64,000 nt of DNA from Centropus unirufus (Eukaryota > Chordata > Aves > Cuculiformes > Centropidae), in contig VYZI01000205.1 of the NCBI GenBank assembly GCA_013397695.1, positions 624,559 to 688,558 of the forward strand. Direction: 5' to 3'. Made by a program: the position numbers and the translations under genes. The notes under the pieces were generated by a model. The model searched no databases and was not told where the DNA came from. It was given only the letters and a program-made list of their open reading frames with translations. This document shows, in pieces, positions 48,916 through 58,662 of the stretch; position 1 is the stretch's first letter; every line of letters begins with the position of its first letter.

Positions 48916-51900
48916 CTGCAAAATCATCACCATTTCTAGCGGGTTAGTTCTAAAGGCACTTTACAATATGACACAAGGACAGATACTTTAAGCATCCCTG
49001 AAATCCAACGTGCTCTGCAATACATCACGCCAGCTTTTCATGACATGTTGGTACATTAGCAAAAGAAGAAGAATGTAAGCGCAAATGGATCAAATCATCT
49101 CCTCTTGACACATTAGCCCCCACTGCTGCTGTATTCTGAAGGTTAATTTGCTGGAATCTACAGATTCAATCACAATTGAGCATTTTCACTGCCTGCTTTA
49201 AGAGATGCCTCACTAGCAGCAGAAAGAAACCACTGGAAATTGCAGTGTTTTCACGCTTCTAATGAAGACCTATCCAGTGAAGTGAAACACTGCAAAACAG
49301 TCCTTATTTTCCAATCCAGCCATGCATCCCACAGAGATGCTGCAATGGTGCTGCACACCACACATTCACATTTGGATCTGCTCTAGAAGTGTACCCTTCC
49401 GGCCGTCCACATACATGTTCAGGAAACCATGAGCAGCACAGATTGACACGGCATATGTCATCAATAGTGATCACAGCTTTTGTGTGGCAACAGATGTTGG
49501 ATTTTATTGTAAGCATCCCCCTGACACACCACTCCTGCCAATTTGTACTTCCTGTCATAGCAAATATAGCAAAAAGGAAATATTCCAAATATTCATTGAG
49601 GTTAACACATCCGGGATATCCAGCACTTCAGTGGTTGATGTCCACCTTAGTGACACATCTTTCACTGCATTCAGTGAATCTGTATATTAATTCTCATTTA
49701 ATTAATAGGAAGATAGATTTAATCTTACTCATCAGGAAAAGGAACGTGCAAAGGCTTTATGCAGATTCACTACCTGATGTACCTTACAGAGCATTAGTAA
49801 AACTAATATTACTAAGGTGGTTGAATAAAGAATCCAGCTGTTTTGCAAAACCAGATTCAAATATCTGGTTTAATCAAAGCAAGAGAAAGACAAGAGAGAT
49901 CCCTTGCTTAGGGAAACAGAAGAAAATAAGACAATAGAAAATCATTCCCAGATATAACAATCATGAAGCTTTGACCCAGCTATGTCTGTGGTGGGCAGCA
50001 AGTGCCCGCTTAAATTGCCTCCATAAGAAAAGTTATTTCCCTGTGCCAGTTATCTAAATTGATAAAAATAATTCTATGCTGGCCACTTAAACCTCTGGGC
50101 TGAAGTCACACATATTCTTCACATCATGTTTATGAAAATTCCATTCCACAGCAATCGTCGAATGCCCCAGCTATGTATGGACTCAGGACTATTTACTATT
50201 GCACTTGAAATTATTTGTGTTCTACCCATTGAAATTATTTGTGTTTCAGCTCCAAAATGTAAGGCAAGAACTAAAAAAGTGCTTAAAAAGACACCACTTA
50301 AAAGCTTTGGCTCATAATGCAAAACCTAGAACACAAAGTATCTAACTTTCATTTCCACATCCCTCCCTCACAAAAGAGAAAGACTTCCTAAGTCCACAAG
50401 TCATTTAGTATTCTGTAAAGTTTATCCTCTCCATCCTACCAGCATCCCCTTTTCCTATCTTCACTAAAACCTATTTTCCAGAGGTCAGAGCCATTTGTGT
50501 TCTATGCTCTTTCACCATTAAGCATTTCATATACACATATTATTAGAAAATTTCGGTAAGGAAATTTCCAGGAGCATTTAATGGGTTTAGAAACCAGACT
50601 AAAACCTAAAACACATTGAAGGACTTTCCCTCTTGAGCATATTAAATTCAGCATTCACATGCACGCAGCTGCTGAAAGTACAGTTCATCTTAGATATTTC
50701 AAATTACTATTACACACAAAAAAAATCCTCATTTTTTAGCTACTGCTATTTCTTAAAGACTAATTACCATGCTTATTAGCCTGTGGTCAATGTATAGCAG
50801 AAATCATAAGGAGAAATGCATGCTTAACACATTGAATTGTGAACCCAAAACCGCAACCAAACATTTCAATTTTATTGAATGCCTACGTAAACATGCTGAT
50901 GTTTATCTACTGATGTTGTGGTTTACCCACAACTAATACAGCGTTCCTATTAATTTCTTGCATTTAAGGAACTTATCAGAACCAGAGTGATTAAAGGCAC
51001 ATTGTGAAGAGTGAAAGATTGCTTTTTCCTTCGATTTTTGGTCCCAGTTACAAAAGCACTTCAGCAGTATTATGTTTTAAGCTTAATTAGTCCCATTGAT
51101 TCCAACAGGACCAGAGCTGCCATCAACAAGCAAGTTTCCCTGAAAACGAATTTCATATTAGGACTTTTAAAAAAAACTCCTTCCCCTGAGAAGAAATAAA
51201 CAACCTTGAAACAATAAAGCAGGGCTTATGGACAACTTCCCTGTTAAAGCAGTAAGTATGTCTCATGACAGCACGAAGCTGGAAAGCACAGTCTGCAGTC
51301 AGAAAACCTGCTTCAGTTTCCAGATTCCAAGGGAAAAATTAGGAAATAAAGAGCATACTTTTACCTCAAGATTTGAGAGCCCCCCATACTGTGACCACTT
51401 TAACTACATAGTATTACAATAACGTAACTCAATTTCTGCTTTGGTGATGGGAAACAGGATTTTCTCTCTCCACTCAAGCAGGGCTACTCCCTCCTCCCTG
51501 TCTGTCACTTACCGGGCATAGGAGTAGTCCAGGCTGGCCTGGTCAATACGGTTCCGCAGGATGCCAATGTCAGCAGATACCATGTCATCCAGAGCTTGTA
51601 ACTCCTTCTGAATCCTTTTTAGTTTCACTGTTTCTGCTTGAGTTCTTTTCGATCTGCAAAAGGAAGATGCTTATTTTTATTCGTCTTCTCAAGCCTCTCT
51701 TCTTGACATAATGGGCCCCATTCCATTTGCAGAGCAACCTTTAAGAGCTACTCAGAAGGTTTCTCCTTTATGGTTTAAGACTTTTGATCTTTTAATATCC
51801 ACAGGGATCTAAAATGGCTGCTATTAAAGGACTACAGCAAAATTACGTAATGACTATAATCAAAGTGCCCCAAATGGATTGTGTTTCTTCACTGTGGAAG

Positions 51901-54900
51901 CACACAAGAAGCTGCTGTATCGAAGTAGTCCTCAGTGTAAGGAAACAGGAAATGGCTGGGGAAGGGGGGGGAGCAGTGAGAGGGGAGGAAGGGTTTTTAG
52001 TCCTGCAAATATCCCCTTTCAAAGAAGCCCAGTTAGTGGGGGCCAAAAAGTCACCTAAACCAAGCTTGATTTCCATTTTGTAAAATTATTCACAAAAGGC
52101 CCAGCCAAATCCCAATGAAGTCAATGGATAGTTTTACATCAAACACAAAGGACTCCAATCAAGCCTTACGTAACCTTTTTCAACTCAGCCCATTCATTCC
52201 CAAAACCTGAAAACTACAAGCTGCAAAGGGCAGCATGGATTGATGGATTTCACTCCCAAGCAAACTAAGTAGCTTTTACAGCAGGTCACTTTGCTGTCAT
52301 TCCTCACCACCAGCAAAACCGTGCTTTTCAGCCACTGCTTTACACCCCAAAGCAGGTACCTGAAAGCAGGACTAGGTTCGGAGGAAGCGACACCCTCTCT
52401 CACTGGATCAGCGACACAGGCTGAGAGGAACAGACAGCCTGTATTATTTCTTAGTGCCTGAAGGCAGCCTTTGGATGTCAGACATAACTCTCTAGCTATC
52501 ACCTTCCACGTCCCCCTCTCTCTCCTTGTGCTCTGCTTCCAGGAGGAAGAACCCAGCCTGGAGGTCACATTTGTGTTTGCTGTCCTATTGTGACTCAGAC
52601 CAAGCTTTCCAGTGTTTTATCTCTGCCTGACAAAGGGAAACACAATATTTAGAATCTCAAAGTGAAACTTCTGCATGTTACTGGCTGTGTCCATCTGTGC
52701 TACCCAAGAGCTTTGATGGGCATGTGAGCGCTGTGAGCCTGAAAGCTTCACATCTTCCTTGATCCAGTGTTATTTGCTGCTCCAGCATCCTTCCCTACAA
52801 ACCCTGCCTTCCCTGTAGTCTTAAACTATCTTGATGGACAACACTGCACAATACCTTAAAGTCTGGTCACCTGAAATGCAAGGGCCAGCAACCTTGAGAA
52901 TATGTAAATGTTTCTAATTTCTAATCAGCTAGTGGCAATACAGCAACTTCCTAAAGTTGATCATCTTCTCTTTTCAACACTTTACACATACTAACAAAAA
53001 AGCCTCAGAAACCCAAACAGAAATAGCTATTGTTTCTCTTCATAGGTTGGGAATAAAATAAAACTTTCCTGAAATCCAGTGAAAACAAAGCAGGAACAAA
53101 AGAAGGATGAGCATCCAAACTTCCAAGTACTTCTTCACTGACAGGCAAGCTAATTCTTGAATTGCATAATAATTTTTCCATCTGCGCACAGAGCGGCAGC
53201 TTTGGGAGTGTGAAAAGCTTAGTCAGAGCTTCTTGGCCAGCACTTGTTATCAAAGAGAAACGTTGATCACAGCTGCTCACTTGTGGAGCAGTACATAAGG
53301 AGCAGAGAGGGGAGGAAAATGGAGATATACATGGAAGATAGGCAATTTGTTGCAGATGAAAAGTAACCCCTTCCTCAGCCCATGTTACAGTGTAGGCCCT
53401 TACCTCTCAGCAATAGCTTTGGCCAGGAGGGCCTTCTTGCGTTTATTCTTCTCTTCTATCAGCCGCTGCTCTTGCTGGAGGATTTCCCATCGTGATTTCT
53501 CCTGCCTGCTCATTGACAAGAAGATCAAAATCAATCGAAAGTCCCCTACTCCCCTAATGACACACATATTCACCATCATATTTCCTGGAGCAAATCCCCC
53601 AAATGTAAAAGGAACAATAAACAGGTTCCAGTTCTGAGGAAAGAATCATCTGCAAGAAGCCATTTAGATCAATAAAACATTTCCAGATGAAATCTGACCA
53701 GAATAGCTTCACAAGCAAGTAAGGTGCTGGTTAATTCAGCTTTGCTGGAAGAAAGAGCACAGAGCCCTTTTTCAGAAATGGATTAAGTTTTTCATTTAAA
53801 GGATGTGCTTTACACTATACTAGGTAGGAGCAGCTTCAGGTTTCTTACCAGCTGCTAGAAGTCTCTATCTGTTCAGTCTGCCAACACAGCTGCCTTTTGG
53901 GATTTTTTTTTTTTTTCCAAAACCCAGATCCTTTCATAGGTCTGCTTTACAATACAACCCCCAAATAATCAAACTGATCCAAGTGAAGGGTTGGTAAAAG
54001 TTACAATGAAAATGAGCAACGAGTAAGAATGAGAATTGACTTTTGCCACCAGGGAAAGAGTTATATGAATTCCATTAGAATAGTTTAGGTTGGAAAAAGA
54101 CCTTTAAGACCATCAAGTTCTAATCATTTCTCAGGTTATATCTACCAAGAGATGCAAACAGACCCAGAGAATGGAAGGCAAGGTCTTGGGTGAGGGGGGA
54201 CAGCCTTTGTGAACATAACTGGGCAGAATGAAGGAGAAACAAGAACTGCTTTGCTGCTTTTCCATCCAGTTGTGTTCTTCATACCCTCAAGGAGTCTCAG
54301 CTTGAAAATACCTAAGTAGCTCAGCTATATCAATCTTAACAACTATTCGTGGACAACAATCTCTCTTCAGACTTCTCCTCACCCCTCTATTCCTAAACCT
54401 CATACAGAGAAACATTTTTAATAAGATTTAAATGCATATGCCCAGGCTGAAATGTGTTCAGCAGTTTCAGGGGGCGATTTTTGCAGCAAAAAGTCATTTA
54501 CTCCTCCCACAGTGGAAAACATCTGTGCAAAGCTTTACCTATCTTTTCCCCTATCATGCAACGTCTGTATTTTTCACCACCAGGAAGGAGCTGAACAGCC
54601 AATCGTACTGGTGAGCTGCACCCACATGAGGAATTCAGCACTGCTCTTCGAAGTGCTGCTGTTTTGGTGAAGAGACAGCTATTCACAGGGAGGCAATCCC
54701 TGCCAGGACCCAGGCAGGTAAACAGCAGGCAGCATGGCCAGCTGCTGCAGCCTCTCAAGGCACACCAGTGCAAAACACAACCTCCCAGATCCTTCTTAGT
54801 TTTAAATCTGTGAGAAGCCACACTCTTGTTTCGCAACACAGTCAGTGCTGCTGACTGTCACACTCCTGTCAATCCAGTGGGAAGCACCTTCAGGCCCCTT

Positions 54901-57298
54901 CAGGCTCCTTTAAGACTCTATGGACAGATCTAACCAGAAAAAGGGTCTGGCACACCATACCTGTAAAGCTGCTGATCCATGTCCTGGGGGAATACAAAGA
55001 TACAAAGAAAACTGGTGGCCAGCTAATCCTTGCTGATTGTATTGGGCAGAAAAGTTTGGACCTGCATAGGAACTTAAGGCTGCAGGAGTACTGTTAAAAT
55101 GTTTCAGAAATGAATTACATGCTCTAGAAAAATAACTCATCCTTTTGGCCCTTGCACTTTGCTTTGCCTGCTGAGGAAAAAAGAAAATTAGCATTTAGAT
55201 ACAGACAGGAAAACAAACATGAAGAGGTAAAACCAAGTAATTTCTCATATTGGAAATGCCTGCCCACTCCAGCATTTAGGCAACAGCTTCCACTTAGAGG
55301 CTATTATCTGGATTCTGGATATTGAACTAAGTAATTGCCACATTCAACCACACTCCCACAGAGTTCAGTACTTTTTTCTTTCTCTCACATGTACGGGTTT
55401 GCTACTTCTGAGGGAGGCAGGCACCCCACTATGGGCTGCTGCACAGGGTGAGAGTCTTGGGAATGGTCTCACGTTGAATCATAAAGAGAACTGCTTAAAC
55501 CTGAAGTTTCATTTCCTTAACAGCATTAACAAATGGTTAATTTGTTGTGGCATTAACAAATCTGCACCAATACCATGAAGGAGAACACAAAGATACACAA
55601 ACCATAGCATATCTACTTTCAAAAAGACCTTTTGTCCTTTTTGTGGCTGCTGGCTTATCTATGCAGCTTGGTATCGGTGAGTTTACATCTTGGTAAACCA
55701 TTGTGATAGTCCTGCATCTTGGGCATTTTATGATATGCAGCCCCACTGCCACAAGAAATCCAGCCAGCACGGTGTGTAGCTGCATGGAATGCAGTACAGA
55801 ATTAGGTCTTCAATCAGGTTTAAGCCAAGTAAAAATGAAAAACAAAGGTTCAGTGCAGAGGAAGCAAACATGATATCTCAAACCTTCCCACCAGACATAA
55901 GAAAATTAATTTTACTGTACAACAAACGAATGAGTCAATACAGAATAAAAGCCCTCCTCTGATTTTACTGACTTACTAACAATTCCACTTTCTTTTTCTC
56001 CACCTTGGAGTTTGGCTTTGCAGGGCAGGTCTGTGCATTGCCACTGCTGTTACAGGGATCTACCAGTGTCACTGCCTTCTGCTGGTCTCGGTTGTCACTT
56101 TGTCTTTGATCTCCTGCTGAAGGAGGATGAGGTGGTTGCACAGGCTGCTGAGGATGACCAGGCTTCTGTTTTGATACAGAAAGCAACTGCTCAGGAGGAA
56201 CAGAAGCTGCTCCACCCTGCAGTCCCAGCTTCTGACATTGTTGCTGGAAGGCTTTTTCTCTTTGCGTTTGCTTCCGACTTTTATTCACAGTGTGGGGGCG
56301 ATGCTGCTGATCCGAGGGTTCATACAAATCTATCAATGGATGAGAGGGAGAAACAGGATTAAAACCAAATCTCAAGATCAAAGAGACTGTGAATTAGCTT
56401 TTCTGGGCAAAGAAAAAAAGTGATGCAACACCAGTCTAAGGAAAAGATGTCAGGGTGTCAAGGGAAGGCAACATGGGAGAAACCCCAGGAGCCTAGAAAT
56501 GTTTTGTTAGCCAAAGAATCACATGTTGTAGAGCATCTGAAATGAGGTGAGGGAGGAATAAGGGGCCTGGGCTGAGGGACTAAAGGAGAAGTCTTAGAGA
56601 GGAAGGGAGACAACCCTTGGGGGAATCGAGGAGTGACAAAGGTAGGACTAAAGACTCCTGGGGCAGTTTGGTGGGCAATCTGGGAATTTCTGAAATGAAG
56701 AATGGGGAAAAAACCTCTGTGGTGGCAGAGAAGGAGGAAGCCGTGAAAACGATTGGGTAGTGGACAGACAGACATGGTGCAGGGCCATGGGCTGGAGAGT
56801 TTGGAAATGTGACAGAGTGGTTGAGGGTGGAGAGACAGAGAAACAGGATGGGAGAATGAGGGGAACAGCGAGTGATGGGGCCTGGTGGAAGGCGCTGAGG
56901 GGGGCTGCCTGGCGAGGCTGAGGTGTTTGAAGAGGGATGGATGAGATGAGCCAAGGGGATGGACAGAGGTGTGGAAGTCGGGGCCCGAGAGGCTGAAAGA
57001 GGAGGGCGAGGCCGGCCGACGGGTGGGAAGCCGCGGGGGTCAGCAAGGCGGGGGACAAGGGAGCGGAGGCCTGAGGGAGCCACACAGAGGGGTGGGGGGG
57101 CGGGAATGTCGGGGGGAACGGGAATGTCGGGGGGACGGGCGGAGGTGCAGCCGCGGGGCAGCCGAGGGCCCGCAGGCTCCTCCGCTAAGCGGGGCGGTCG
57201 TTGCGGCCGGCCCCGAGCCCGAAGTCGTCCGTACCTGGGCGCTGGCCCCACAGGCGCCGCAGCTCCTCCTGGGAGAAGCCGGCCCAGGCGTCCGCCAT
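48447..57298 (-). CDS. GORAB: GORAB, complete five-exon gene (374 aa)
   Basis: GORAB (SCYL1BP1/NTKL-BP1) is a coiled-coil golgin of the trans-Golgi that binds RAB6 and SCYL1 and supports COPI retrieval; a centriole role is also described for the family. The coding exons on the minus strand are 57298-57235, 56329-55977, 53501-53404, 51653-51513 and 48915-48447 (1125 nt with stop). All introns are GT-AG and phases match. Landmarks are the N-terminal WAGFSQEELRRL motif (5-16), a basic QREKAFQQQCQKLGLQGG stretch in exon 2, and the KKKVEL/EKSRWEILQQEQRL junction. The near-invariant coiled-coil core (about 140-300) carries QKELQALDDMVSADIGILRN and LTEHLCTIIQQNELRKA, followed by an acidic helix and a poorly conserved Ser/Thr/Gln-rich tail. 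The length is close to that of the mammalian protein (about 370-394). The start has G at -3 and G at +4. No frameshift or premature stop was seen. Confidence 0.97.
50205..50245. repeat. 17-bp direct repeat
   Basis: TTGAAATTATTTGTGTT occurs at 50205-50221 and 50229-50245. Confidence 0.9.
51081..51115. mobile_element. Possible ancient repeat piece
   Basis: AATTAGTCCCATTGATTCCA is similar to the TCCCATTGACTTCAATGGGA core common in old sauropsid repeats. A similar piece is TCCCAATGAAGTCAATGG near 52113. This is a by-eye resemblance only. Confidence 0.3.
51513..51653 (-). CDS. GORAB: GORAB coding exon 4
   Basis: It encodes SKRTQAETVKLKRIQKELQA then LDDMVSADIGILRNRIDQAS and LDYSYA (residues 173-218), flanked by split Arg codons 172 and 219. 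The acceptor is TTTTGCAG and the donor GGTAAGTG. This is the most conserved segment of the protein and the best evidence for the family assignment. Confidence 0.97.
51654..53403 (-). other. GORAB: GORAB intron 3
   Basis: It is a 1750-bp GT-AG intron. It contains a G-rich patch at 51956-51992 and an old-repeat-like piece near 52100. No other gene was seen. Confidence 0.9.
51956..51992 (+). other. G-rich tract (possible G-quadruplex) in GORAB intron 3
   Basis: The plus strand has four G-runs (GGGG, GGGGGGGG, GGGG, GGG) with loops of 2, 10 and 5 bases. The long loop makes folding uncertain. Confidence 0.45.
53404..53501 (-). CDS. GORAB: GORAB coding exon 3
   Basis: It encodes EKSRWEILQQEQRLIEEKNK and then RKKALLAKAIAE (residues 140-171) plus two bases of Arg172. 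The acceptor is GCAG before GAGAAA. A nearer AG four bases upstream would break the phase, so the second AG is used. The donor is AGGTAAGG. This is the start of the main coiled coil. Confidence 0.95.
53502..55976 (-). other. GORAB: GORAB intron 2
   Basis: It is a 2475-bp GT-AG intron. It contains a CR1 tail fragment (about 54075-54135) and a T-run near 53906-53920. No nested gene was seen. Confidence 0.9.
54075..54135 (-). mobile_element. CR1 3'-end fragment in GORAB intron 2
   Basis: The plus strand reads TTAGAATAGTTTAGGTTGG then AAAAGACCTTTAAGACCATC, matching the reverse complement of a CR1 terminus with moderate decay. Confidence 0.8.
55977..56329 (-). CDS. GORAB: GORAB coding exon 2
   Basis: It follows the acceptor TTGATAG and completes the split Asp codon 22 (DLYEPSD). 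It encodes residues 22-139, a hydrophilic Gln/Pro-rich region ending in KVEKKKVELL before donor GTAAGT (phase 0). The central part (Pro/His/Gln-rich, about residues 70-110) is expected to be the fastest evolving segment. Confidence 0.93.
56330..57234 (-). other. GORAB: GORAB intron 1
   Basis: It is a 905-bp GT-AG intron. The first 250 bp are part of the CpG island and contain a strong G-quadruplex motif. The long minus-strand frame covering 56580-57566 spans this intron and the promoter and is a compositional artefact. Confidence 0.9.
57090..57140 (+). other. G-quadruplex-forming tract with a 19-bp tandem unit
   Basis: The plus strand has at least six G-runs of three or more (GGGGTGGGGGGGCGGG, then two copies of GGGAATGTCGGGGGGA separated by AC). 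It lies 95-145 bp inside GORAB intron 1, on the template strand of GORAB. Confidence 0.75.
57235..57298 (-). CDS. GORAB: GORAB coding exon 1
   Basis: It encodes residues 1-21, MADAWAGFSQEELRRLWGQR and P, plus the first base of codon 22. The donor is CAG followed by GTACGG. The frame stays open upstream to an ATG at 57589, but that region is the CpG-island promoter and its translation is low-complexity, so the downstream ATG in good context is preferred. The human N-terminal extension before the WAGF motif has no recognisable counterpart. Confidence 0.93.
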
Positions 57299-57312
57299 GG
57301 CGTCTCTTCCTC

Positions 57313-57320
57313 CTTCCGGT
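57313..57320 (-). promoter_or_regulatory. ETS-family site ACCGGAAG
   Basis: The minus strand reads ACCGGAAGGAGGAAGAG, ending 14 bp before the GORAB ATG. ACCGGAAG is the optimal core for GABPA/ELK-type ETS factors that commonly sit at transcription starts of CpG-island promoters. Confidence 0.6.
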
Positions 57321-57400
57321 GTCGCGGCGGCTGCAGGGCCCGCGGCTGCGCCCCCCCGCCCGCCGAAGGCGAACGCCGCGGGCAGCCCCGGGGGCCTTGC

Positions 57401-57414
57401 GTCTCCACGGCAAC
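57401..57414. promoter_or_regulatory. RFX X-box-like motif
   Basis: The plus strand reads GTCTCCACGGCAAC, two half sites GTCTCC and GGCAAC separated by 2 bp, fitting the X-box bound by RFX factors (GTNNCC-N2-RGYAAC type). It lies 103-116 bp upstream of the GORAB ATG. The first half is slightly off the strongest consensus (GTTGCC). Confidence 0.5.
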
Positions 57415-57438
57415 GTGGACAACGTGGCGCCCCGCGGA

Positions 57439-57486
57439 GGGGGCGTGGCCGGCGGGGGGCGTGGCCTTGAGGGGGCGTGGCCTTGA
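57439..57486. repeat. Three tandem 16-bp GC-box units in the GORAB promoter
   Basis: GGGGGCGTGGCC occurs at 57439, 57455 and 57471, exactly every 16 bp, followed by GGCG, TTGA and TTGA. The repeated core GGGCGTGG is a KLF/SP-type binding site. Confidence 0.9.
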
Positions 57487-57572
57487 GGGCGGCTCGGCCG
57501 TGGCTCCCGGGGCAGCAGTGGGGGTGCAGGGGGAGCCGGGGGCGCAGTGCATGGGGCACGTCCCAAGGGTCC

Positions 57573-57895
57573 TGAGAATGGAATGCCATGAGGAGCTCAG
57601 AAAGTCATGGCTGAGTATAGAATCGCAGGATGGTTTGGGTTGGAAGGGACCCTGAGAGCATCCATTTCCCACCTCCCTGCCATGAGCAGGGTGTAATTGG
57701 CGATAACTGAGGTGGAGAAGCTCCCAAATAAAGCCGGCTTCAGGGAGCATCACCATGGGCTCCATGTCATTTATAATTTGAAATCAGGTGGTTACAAGAG
57801 CAGGCGAGATGCCTGCCTCAGTGCAGGGAACCCAGAGCACACCCGTGGGATCTGCGGAGTAAGGGAGCTCTGAGGCAGGAGCATCCACACAGATA
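57573..57895. repeat. Duplicated segment, copy 1
   Basis: It begins GAATGGAATGCCATGAGGAG and matches 58323-58662 along its length with many substitutions and small indels. Shared blocks include GGAATGCCAT, GGAGCTCAG, GCTCCCAAA, TCATTTATAA, TTACAAGAGCAGG and GAGATGC. The copy carries a CR1 3' end (about 57616-57690) near its start. Confidence 0.85.
57616..57690 (-). mobile_element. CR1 3'-end fragment inside duplication copy 1
   Basis: The plus strand reads ATAGAATCGCAGGATGG then TTTGGGTTGGAAGGGACC and CCCTGCCATGAGCAGGG, the reverse complement of the bird CR1 terminus. The corresponding degraded piece in copy 2 is about 58358-58432 (GTGGGAAAGGACCTTAAAGA). Confidence 0.8.
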
Positions 57896-57896
57896 A

Positions 57897-58250
57897 AATC
57901 ACAGAATCATGGAATCACAGAATGGTTTGGGTCAGAAGTGACCTCAAAACCCAGCCAGTTCCCACCCCCTGCCACCCCAATCCCACTGGACCAGCCTGCT
58001 CCAAGCCCCATCCAACCTGGCTTTGAACACCTCCAGGGATGGGGCAGCCACAACCTCCCTGGGCAACCTGGGCCAGGGCCTCCCCACCCTCATTGTGAAG
58101 AATTTCTTCCTAATGTCTAATCTAAATCTTCCCCCTTCCGATTTAAAGCCACTTCCCCTTGTCCTATCACCACAGCCCCTTGCAAAAGTCCCTCCTCAGC
58201 TTTCTTGTTGACCCCCTTCAGGTACTGGAAGGCTACTAAAATGACATTTT
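57897..58250 (-). mobile_element. CR1 LINE 3' fragment, about 350 bp
   Basis: The plus strand runs from AATCACAGAATCATGG and GAATGGTTTGGGTCAGAAG through CCCCATCCAACCTGGCTTTG, CACCTCCAGGGATGGGG, AGAATTTCTTCCTAATGTC and CTTGTCCTATCACC to CAGGTACTGGAAGGCT. This is the classic reverse complement of the 3' part of CR1, 5' truncated. It sits at the right edge of duplication copy 1. Confidence 0.95.
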
Positions 58251-58322
58251 CTGACTCACACTAAGATTACAAATGTCAAAAGAAGCAGTTCCACAATTCT
58301 AGGCATTCCTAGAATGCCTTAA

Positions 58323-58662
58323 GGAAATGGAATGCCATAGGGAGCTCAGGAAGTCCCAGCTGATTATGGAACCATAAGACAGTTAGAGTGGGAAAGGACC
58401 TTAAAGATCACCCATTCCCCCCACCTCTCCCAGGCAGAGGGTATAAATAGGGCAGGGCATCATTGGCATAAATTATACTTCAGAGGAGGAGCTGCTCCCA
58501 AACAAAGAAAGCTTCAATGAGCATTGCCACAGCCCCACCCTGGTCATTTATAAATTGTAATTACTTGATTACAAGAGCAGGTGAGATGCTGGCTCTAGTG
58601 AAGGGTATCCAGAGCATGCCCTGCAGAGCAAGGGACTGCTGAAGCGGGAACGTCCACACACG
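58323..58662. repeat. Duplicated segment, copy 2
   Basis: It is the diverged partner of 57573-57895, 750 bp away in direct orientation. It begins GGAAATGGAATGCCATAGG and ends near GTCCACACAC, as copy 1 ends near ATCCACACAG. A CR1 element and about 70 bp of other sequence lie between the copies. Confidence 0.85.
58442..58450 (+). promoter_or_regulatory. TATAAATAG (canonical TATA-box word)
   Basis: TATAAATAG occurs in GC-moderate sequence (GGGTATAAATAGGGCAGG) inside duplication copy 2. Copy 1 has GTGTAATTGGC at the matching place, so the word is private to copy 2. No transcript is evident. Confidence 0.25.

Larger units (their letters stand above)
48916..51512 (-). other. GORAB: GORAB intron 4
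   Basis: It is a 2597-bp GT-AG intron of unique AT-rich sequence with a 17-bp direct repeat at 50205-50245. The plus-strand frame 49389-49937 has no recognisable similarity. Confidence 0.9.
56960..57550 (-). promoter_or_regulatory. GORAB: CpG island and promoter of GORAB
   Basis: CpG density and GC content peak around GORAB exon 1. No TATA box is seen close to the start codon. Instead there are an ETS motif, an X-box-like motif and triplicated GC/KLF boxes within 190 bp upstream of the ATG, the pattern of a housekeeping-type promoter. Confidence 0.8.

Noticed and set aside
56580..57566. 328-aa minus-strand frame over the GORAB promoter and intron 1
   Set aside because: It is a Pro/Arg/Ser-rich compositional frame that crosses the GORAB donor in another phase, with no homology.
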